From Streptococcus devriesei DSM 19639 (GTDB lineage: Bacteria > Bacillota > Bacilli > Lactobacillales > Streptococcaceae): DNA of 64,000 nucleotides. Positions within the stretch are counted from its first letter, which is position 1. The number at the start of each line of letters is the position of its first letter. The notes beneath the pieces were generated by a model. The model searched no databases and had not been told where the DNA came from. It worked only from the letters and a program-made list of their open reading frames with translations. Location: assembly GCF_000423725.1 (NCBI RefSeq), contig NZ_AUIN01000019.1:1-64000 (forward strand), written 5' to 3'. Below are positions 58,193 through 64,000 of the stretch, in pieces. The position numbers were made by a program, and so were the translations under genes.

Positions 58193-58428
58193 AATAGAAC
58201 AGGGGCTAAAATCCTAGTAAAAAAGATAAACGTTCTTGTGTCTTAGCGACACAGCGTCCGTTTCTTATTTTTATACGGATTTGACACGCCCTTTGCGACA
58301 CTTCGTTTGGTTAGTCGATTTTACTAAGCAAACGACGTTAGCGGGAGAGGCAGCCAAATCACTATGGTGATTGGCGTTTGTTATCAAGTGCATAGCACTT
58401 AGATAACAATCCTCTGCCGTATCTTAGT
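58193..58428 (+). repeat. Structured intergenic repeat, long copy between atpG and atpD
   Basis: The first about 102 bases match the malQ and second atp copies: AATAGAACA start, hairpin TGTGTC/GACACA (58237-58242 with 58248-58253), outer stem AAACG/CGTTT (58228-58232 with 58259-58263), and ACGCCCTTTG. About 124 bases that the short copies lack follow before the common end GTATCTTA. These fold into CGTTTG/CAAACG with TTAGT/ACTAA (58304-58334), CCAAATCAC/GTGATTGG (58354-58374) and GTTATCAAGTGC/GCACTTAGATAAC (58380-58407). The last two are enclosed by GGCAG/CTGCC (58349-58353 with 58414-58418). Confidence 0.85.
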
Positions 58429-59962
<1,534 letters not shown>

Positions 59963-59974
59963 TGAGGTGACCAA

Positions 59975-60391
59975 ATGGCAGAAATGACTGTACAAATCGT
60001 GACACCTGACGGTTTAAAATACGACCATCATGCTAAATTTATTCTGGTCAAGACGCCCGATGGGGAAATGGGTATCTTAGCTAACCATGAAAATTTGATG
60101 GCACCGCTGGAAGTTCACGAAATGAAAATCCGGCGCATTGATGATGATAAGCATGTGGACTGGGTAGCGGTTAATGGCGGCATTATTGAGATTAAGAATA
60201 ATCTTGTGACCATTGTTGCTGACTCAGCTGAGCGTGAACGTGATATTGATGTGTCTCGGGCTGAGCGGGCTAAAATCCGGGCTGAAAAAGAAATCGAAAA
60301 AGCTAAAGAAGAACATCGCATTGATGAAGTACAGCGTGCACAGGTTGCTCTTAGACGAGCCCTTAATCGTATCAATGTCGGTTCCAAATAG
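59975..60391 (+). CDS. atpC: F-type ATPase subunit epsilon
   Basis: Small rotor subunit that couples gamma to the c ring and can inhibit ATP hydrolysis. The 138-residue protein has the N-terminal beta sandwich ([40 protein letters not shown], residues 6-45). Its C-terminal helix pair is rich in Glu, Arg and Lys (about 90-135). The ribosome site is GAGGTGA. It is the last gene of the operon. Confidence 0.95.
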   Translation: MAEMTVQIVTPDGLKYDHHAKFILVKTPDGEMGILANHENLMAPLEVHEMKIRRIDDDKHVDWVAVNGGIIEIKNNLVTIVADSAERERDIDVSRAERAKIRAEKEIEKAKEEHRIDEVQRAQVALRRALNRINVGSK

Positions 60392-60406
60392 CAGCATGAA
60401 ACGTAT

Positions 60407-60434
60407 AAAGGACAGCTATTATGGCTGTCTTTTC
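60407..60434 (+). terminator. Terminator of the atp operon
   Basis: GACAGC/GCTGTC stem (60411-60416 with 60423-60428) with flanking A's and T's, 16 bases after atpC. Confidence 0.75.
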
Positions 60435-60584
60435 TGCTTTTTGCCGAAGTAACAGGGCACTAAGAGACAGTGCTTTAATCCCTTTTTTGACCTTCGCAAG
60501 AGTGCAAAATTCAACTGTTCTTGGTGAAACTTGAGTGTGACTCCAAAATCTTTATTTTTCTAAGTACAGTCCAATCCTCTTTTT

Positions 60585-60593
60585 TGGTATAAT
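60585..60593 (+). promoter_or_regulatory. Extended -10 promoter of the DUF1146 gene
   Basis: TGG-TATAAT (60585-60593) is followed six bases later by ATG 60600, so the message is predicted to be leaderless. Confidence 0.62.
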
Positions 60594-60599
60594 AGATTC

Positions 60600-60833
60600 A
60601 TGGATATTTTAAATAATGCTGTCATGCTGACAAGCCACTTGATTTTCATTGCTATTTTTTATCATTTGCTCATCAATCTGTTTGATTGGGGAAAAATTAT
60701 TAAAAACAGCTCTGAGAATGTGAGCCGCTTAAAGTTATTTTTATTATTTGTCAGTATTGCCGTTGGTTATATGACCAGCAGCTTTATCTGGTCTGTGATT
60801 TCCTTGAGTCAGGATCTCTTTTTTGCGGTTTAA
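60600..60833 (+). CDS. DUF1146 family small membrane protein
   Basis: A 77-residue protein with two membrane helices (about residues 8-27 and 45-68), matching the DUF1146/YwzB family that often lies next to murA and the atp operon in Firmicutes. Its function is unknown. No ribosome site is present; the ATG lies just downstream of an extended -10 element. murA1 follows with its own promoter. Confidence 0.85.
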   Translation: MDILNNAVMLTSHLIFIAIFYHLLINLFDWGKIIKNSSENVSRLKLFLLFVSIAVGYMTSSFIWSVISLSQDLFFAV

Positions 60834-60858
60834 TTAATTCGTCCTGATGGGTTTATTA

Positions 60859-60867
60859 TGGTATAAT
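60859..60867 (+). promoter_or_regulatory. Extended -10 promoter of murA1
   Basis: TGG-TATAAT (60859-60867), 33 bases before the GTG start. Confidence 0.65.
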
Positions 60868-60900
60868 GCAAGAATAACAATACAGTGAATGGAGAAATTC

Positions 60901-62172
60901 GTGGATAAAATTATTATTGAAGGCGGAAAAACGCAGCTTAAGGGTGACGTTATTATTGAGGGGGCTAAAAATGCTGTTTTGCCCCTTTTAGCAGCTGCTA
61001 TTTTGCCGACAGAAGGACAGACTCTGCTGGAAAATGTTCCGATTCTGTCAGATGTGTTTACAATGAATAATGTGGTACGCGGCCTCAATGTCAAAGTGGA
61101 TTTTAACGAGGCTAACAACCAGGTCTCGCTTGATGCGACGGGAGATATTCTTGATGTGGCGCCTTATGAATATGTCAGCCAAATGCGTGCCTCAATTGTT
61201 GTTTTGGGGCCTATTTTGGCCAGAAACGGTCATGCTAAAGTTTCTATGCCGGGCGGCTGTACCATCGGAAGCCGTCCTATTGATCTGCATCTTAAAGGCT
61301 TGGAGGCCATGGGAGCTAAGATTGAGCAGGCTGGCGGCGATATTACGGCAACAGCTGAGCGTCTCAAGGGAGCCAATATCTACATGGACTTTCCAAGTGT
61401 CGGTGCAACGCAGAATCTGATGATGGCTGCTACCTTGGCAGAAGGAACGACCATTATTGAAAATGCTGCGCGTGAACCTGAGATTGTTGATTTGGCCAAT
61501 CTCCTCAATAAAATGGGAGCAAGGGTCATCGGTGCGGGGACCGAAACTTTGACTATTATTGGTGTTGACAAGATGCACGGTGCTAAGCACAGTGTTGTTC
61601 AAGACCGGATTGAAGCCGGAACTTTTATGGTGGCAGCTGCTATGACCAGCGGCAATGTCTTAATCAGAGATGCTGTCTGGGAGCATAACCGCCCGCTCAT
61701 TTCTAAGTTAAGAGAAATGGGAGTGCAGGTTACGGAAGAAGACGAAGGGATTCGTGTGGTTTCTGATGTGACTAAATTAAAACCAGTTACTGTTAAAACC
61801 ATGCCGCATCCCGGTTTCCCAACAGATATGCAGGCCCAGTTTACAGCCTTGATGGCTGTTGTTCAAGGGGAGTCTACTATGATTGAGACTGTCTTTGAAA
61901 ATCGTTTCCAGCATTTGGAAGAAATGCGCCGCATGGGACTGACATCAGAGATCTTAAGAGATACTGCTATGATTCACGGCGGCCGCCGGCTTCAGGGAGC
62001 ACAGGTGATGTCAACCGATCTGCGTGCCAGTGCTGCGCTTATCTTGACAGGCATGGTAGCAGATGGCCGTACGATTGTTGGCAATTTGAATCATTTGGAT
62101 CGCGGTTATTTTCAATTTCATGAAAAATTAGCTAAATTAGGTGCAAGTATTCAGCGTGTTAATGGAGACTGA
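60901..62172 (+). CDS. murA1: UDP-N-acetylglucosamine 1-carboxyvinyltransferase (main MurA)
   Basis: First committed enzyme of peptidoglycan synthesis. GTG 60901 is chosen ([15 protein letters not shown], 423 residues) because GGAG at 60891 precedes it at a good distance; the ATG at 60889 lies on the ribosome site itself. Lys23 (GAKNA) and the PEP-binding Cys120 in [15 protein letters not shown] are present, as are [16 protein letters not shown] and [13 protein letters not shown]. The order murA-epuA-endA is conserved in streptococci. The paralogue at 17788-19047 is the second copy. Confidence 0.95.
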   Translation: MDKIIIEGGKTQLKGDVIIEGAKNAVLPLLAAAILPTEGQTLLENVPILSDVFTMNNVVRGLNVKVDFNEANNQVSLDATGDILDVAPYEYVSQMRASIVVLGPILARNGHAKVSMPGGCTIGSRPIDLHLKGLEAMGAKIEQAGGDITATAERLKGANIYMDFPSVGATQNLMMAATLAEGTTIIENAAREPEIVDLANLLNKMGARVIGAGTETLTIIGVDKMHGAKHSVVQDRIEAGTFMVAAAMTSGNVLIRDAVWEHNRPLISKLREMGVQVTEEDEGIRVVSDVTKLKPVTVKTMPHPGFPTDMQAQFTALMAVVQGESTMIETVFENRFQHLEEMRRMGLTSEILRDTAMIHGGRRLQGAQVMSTDLRASAALILTGMVADGRTIVGNLNHLDRGYFQFHEKLAKLGASIQRVNGD

Positions 62173-62174
62173 CA

Positions 62175-62363
62175 ATGAACAGCGGATGGAAATATGTTCG
62201 TAATCAATTAGCTTTTGTTATTCTGATAGCTATTTTATGCCTTATCTTTTTAGCGGTCGGGCTGATGTTTGGCTACAGTTTCATCGGCGAAGGCAAGGAT
62301 CCTTTGTCTGTTTTATCTTGGGATAAGTGGCAGTCGCTGATTGATAAATTTACAGGAAAGTAG
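62175..62363 (+). CDS. epuA: EpuA family small membrane protein
   Basis: A 62-residue protein with one membrane helix (about residues 12-36, LAFVILIAILCLIFLAVGLMFGYSF) followed by a short extracellular tail. It matches EpuA, encoded upstream of the nuclease gene endA in Streptococcus pneumoniae. Databases sometimes label this family as an RNA polymerase beta-subunit-like protein, but that is not supported by the sequence here. It starts two bases after the murA1 stop with GGAGACTG, so it is coupled to murA1. endA follows 48 bases on. Confidence 0.85.
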   Translation: MNSGWKYVRNQLAFVILIAILCLIFLAVGLMFGYSFIGEGKDPLSVLSWDKWQSLIDKFTGK

Positions 62364-62411
62364 GGGTTCCCTGCTTTTTTGCTGACATATTTAGGATAAT
62401 GAGGAAACTTT

Positions 62412-63293
62412 ATGGCGAGAAAGACTTATAGAACTAAGAAACAGACCAAACTGCTGATCTCTGTACTCGCTGCCTTGCTCTTGCTGCTTTTGACCTATAT
62501 TGCAACGGATGAGCGGATTGCCGACAGCAATCCGATAAAGCAGGCGGCTCAGCTGGTGACAGGGAAAAAAGAAACTCCGGAAATTCCCTCAAATGGCTCC
62601 CAAAGCAATCAGGTTGCTCCCAGTCAAGAGCTGGCTAATACAGTCCTAACGGCTTCTGTTAAAAAAGCATTGGGTTCTCATATTGAATGGAATGGTGCGG
62701 GTGCTTTTATCATTAATCATAATAAGACCGCCCTTAAGGCTGATGTTGCCAGTCTCCCTTATGCCAACAATAAAACAAAGACAGTGCAGGGGGAGACCGT
62801 TCCGACAGTAGCCAATGCACTGTTGACCAAGGCAACACGTCAATACAGAAATCGCGCAGAGACAGGAAATGGGACAACTGACTGGCAGCCTGCGGGCTGG
62901 CATCAGCTGTATCGCCTGAGCGGCGATTATGATCATGCGGTTGACCGCGGACATTTACTGGGGTATGCTTTGGTTGGCGGTCTAAAAAGCTTTGATGCAT
63001 CAACAAGTAATCCTCGGAATGTAGCGACACAAACAGCCTGGTCCAATCAAGCCAGCCGTTCGGATTCAACCGGGCAAAATTATTATGAGACAATAATCAG
63101 AAGAGCTCTGGACAGCCGTAAGCGTGTTCGCTACCGCGTAACTCTTCTCTATGAAGGCAATAATATTTTGGCGAGCGGCAGCCATTTAGAGGCTAAATCT
63201 TCTGATGGCAGCTTAGAATTTAATGTTTTCATTCCAAACGTTCAAAGCGGTCTGACCTTTGATTATGCCACGGGTCAGGTTAGAACCAATTGA
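62412..63293 (+). CDS. endA: DNA/RNA non-specific endonuclease EndA
   Basis: Membrane-anchored nuclease that degrades one strand of incoming DNA during transformation and can free cells from DNA traps. The 293-residue protein has a basic N-terminus, a signal anchor (about residues 13-30, [18 protein letters not shown]) and a betabetaalpha-metal nuclease domain with DRGH at residues 178-181 (catalytic His181). A downstream Asn/Arg segment [17 protein letters not shown] (about 198-214) supplies the metal-binding Asn. The ribosome site GAGGAAAC is suitable. It is the last gene of the murA1 cluster. Confidence 0.94.
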   Translation: MARKTYRTKKQTKLLISVLAALLLLLLTYIATDERIADSNPIKQAAQLVTGKKETPEIPSNGSQSNQVAPSQELANTVLTASVKKALGSHIEWNGAGAFIINHNKTALKADVASLPYANNKTKTVQGETVPTVANALLTKATRQYRNRAETGNGTTDWQPAGWHQLYRLSGDYDHAVDRGHLLGYALVGGLKSFDASTSNPRNVATQTAWSNQASRSDSTGQNYYETIIRRALDSRKRVRYRVTLLYEGNNILASGSHLEAKSSDGSLEFNVFIPNVQSGLTFDYATGQVRTN

Positions 63294-63298
63294 AAATC

Positions 63299-63348
63299 AA
63301 AAAAGTGCTGGATTAACAGAGGTTATCACTGTGAGTCCGGCACTTTTT
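63299..63348. terminator. Terminator between endA and the convergent permease gene
   Basis: AAAAGTGCTGGATT (63301-63314) pairs with AGTCCGGCACTTTTT (63334-63348) with one G-U pair. It is usable in both directions. Confidence 0.83.
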
Positions 63349-63378
63349 AGTGTATTTGAAAATGAAAAATTTATATTT

Positions 63379-64000
63379 TTAGTCAGCAGCCTGTTCCCAC
63401 CGTTTAGCAAGGCGGCGTGAGAAGCTTGAAATGATAAAGTTGATAACAAAATAGGTTGCTGCAACGATACCATAAAGCGTAAAGACTTGATCAGCTTCAA
63501 AATACTGCCCCATGAGAATCTGGCTCTTGCCAAACAGCTCTTGGAGAGCGATAACAGAATAAAGGAAGGAAGTATCCTTAATCACAGTAACGAACTGAGA
63601 AATGATAGCAGGCAGCATCTTTCGGACAGCTTGCGGGAAAACGATGTAAATGAAAATCTGGAAATGCGTGAATCCCTGAGCCAGACCTGCTTCTGTCTGT
63701 CCATTATCAATAGCGTTTAAACCGCCGCGGACAATTTCTGCCAAAGCAGCAGAGGTAAATACAGTAAAAGCAGTAATACCGGCAGGTGTTGATTTCATCT
63801 GAAAGACTAAGAAAACAATGAATATCCACAAAAGATTGGGAACATTTCTGACAAATTCGATGTAAATGCTGGCTATCCATCTGAGCAGTTTATTTTTACC
63901 ATTGCGCATAACGGCTAAAATAGTGCCGAAAATCGTTGACAGGACAATAGAAATAAAGGAGATATAAAGCGTTAACCATAAACCCTGAAGTAAGAAATTA
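63379..64000 (-). CDS. Amino-acid ABC transporter permease (5' end outside window)
   Basis: Membrane subunit of a polar amino-acid importer (HisM/GlnP type). The frame stays open to the window edge, so the ATG at 63909 is internal and at least 30 more residues (ending ..STIFGTILAV) lie upstream. The EAA loop GLNAIDNGQTEAGLAQGFTHFQIFIYIVFPQAVR is in the middle of the visible part, and about four membrane segments are seen. The C-terminus is basic (SRRLAKRWEQAAD). Partner ATPase and binding-protein genes are not in view. Confidence 0.9.
   Translation of the reverse strand, partial: NFLLQGLWLTLYISFISIVLSTIFGTILAVMRNGKNKLLRWIASIYIEFVRNVPNLLWIFIVFLVFQMKSTPAGITAFTVFTSAALAEIVRGGLNAIDNGQTEAGLAQGFTHFQIFIYIVFPQAVRKMLPAIISQFVTVIKDTSFLYSVIALQELFGKSQILMGQYFEADQVFTLYGIVAATYFVINFIISSFSRRLAKRWEQAAD

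Overview
The window is a piece of a Streptococcus chromosome, most likely of the mutans group. This is inferred from gene content and order: a MalR-regulated maltodextrin operon, a glgBCDA-glgP glycogen operon beside pullulanase, ligA and a diacylglycerol kinase, an F-ATPase operon in the streptococcal order c-a-b-delta-alpha-gamma-beta-epsilon, two murA paralogues, and the murA-epuA-endA cluster. SpxR, DUF3272, an S(MK) box and a preQ1-II type riboswitch point the same way. I saw no rRNA, tRNA, CRISPR array, prophage or complete insertion sequence.

Layout. 1-524 is the 3' end of an MsmK-type sugar ABC ATPase. 525-5854 is a leucine operon (leuA, leuB, a DUF1294 gene, leuC, leuD) behind a leader peptide and attenuator. 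5964-16000 holds mixed housekeeping genes: a YrdC-domain protein, an aquaporin, GrpB, a broken methyltransferase, Ada, peptidase E, a free-Met sulfoxide reductase, dnaX, DUF3272, birA and an OYE-family oxidoreductase. 16361-19047 is metK under an S(MK) riboswitch, then murA2. 19246-29264 is the maltose/maltodextrin locus: malXFGK on the minus strand, malR, and malQ-malP on the plus strand, with MalR-type operators inside both outward promoters. 29413-30944 is a MerR-type promoter with a flavodoxin and an aldo/keto reductase. 31134-34790 carries a GNAT gene, spxR, map and a BrkB-family gene. 34851-38545 is an ABC-2 exporter with a DesK/DesR-like two-component system. 38569-45127 carries gtrA, queT, ligA, dagK and pulA. 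45119-53480 is the glycogen operon with a cre-like site in its leader. 53711-60391 is the F1Fo-ATPase operon. 60600-63293 is DUF1146, murA1, epuA and endA. An amino-acid ABC permease runs off the right edge.

How the genes work together. About one third of the window handles alpha-glucans. MalXFGK imports maltodextrins, MalQ and MalP process them, and GlgC/D/A/B store glucose as glycogen that GlgP and PulA mobilise. Control appears both transcriptional (MalR operators, a cre-like site) and RNA-based (terminator in the glg leader, stem-loop after malX).

The most unusual feature is a roughly 120-bp structured repeat present three times: once in the malQ 5' leader (25358-25479) and twice in the atpG-atpD gap (58193-58428 and 58429-58550). 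The copies share a long hairpin with a compensatory base change. One atp copy also carries about 124 extra bases that fold into further hairpins. Other points of interest are a leucine leader-peptide attenuator with three tandem TTG Leu codons, at least five genes whose extended -10 promoters place the start codon at or next to +1 (leaderless mRNAs), a methyltransferase with two frameshifts, and a 14-nt palindromic motif flanking the two-component/ABC operon in inverted orientation.
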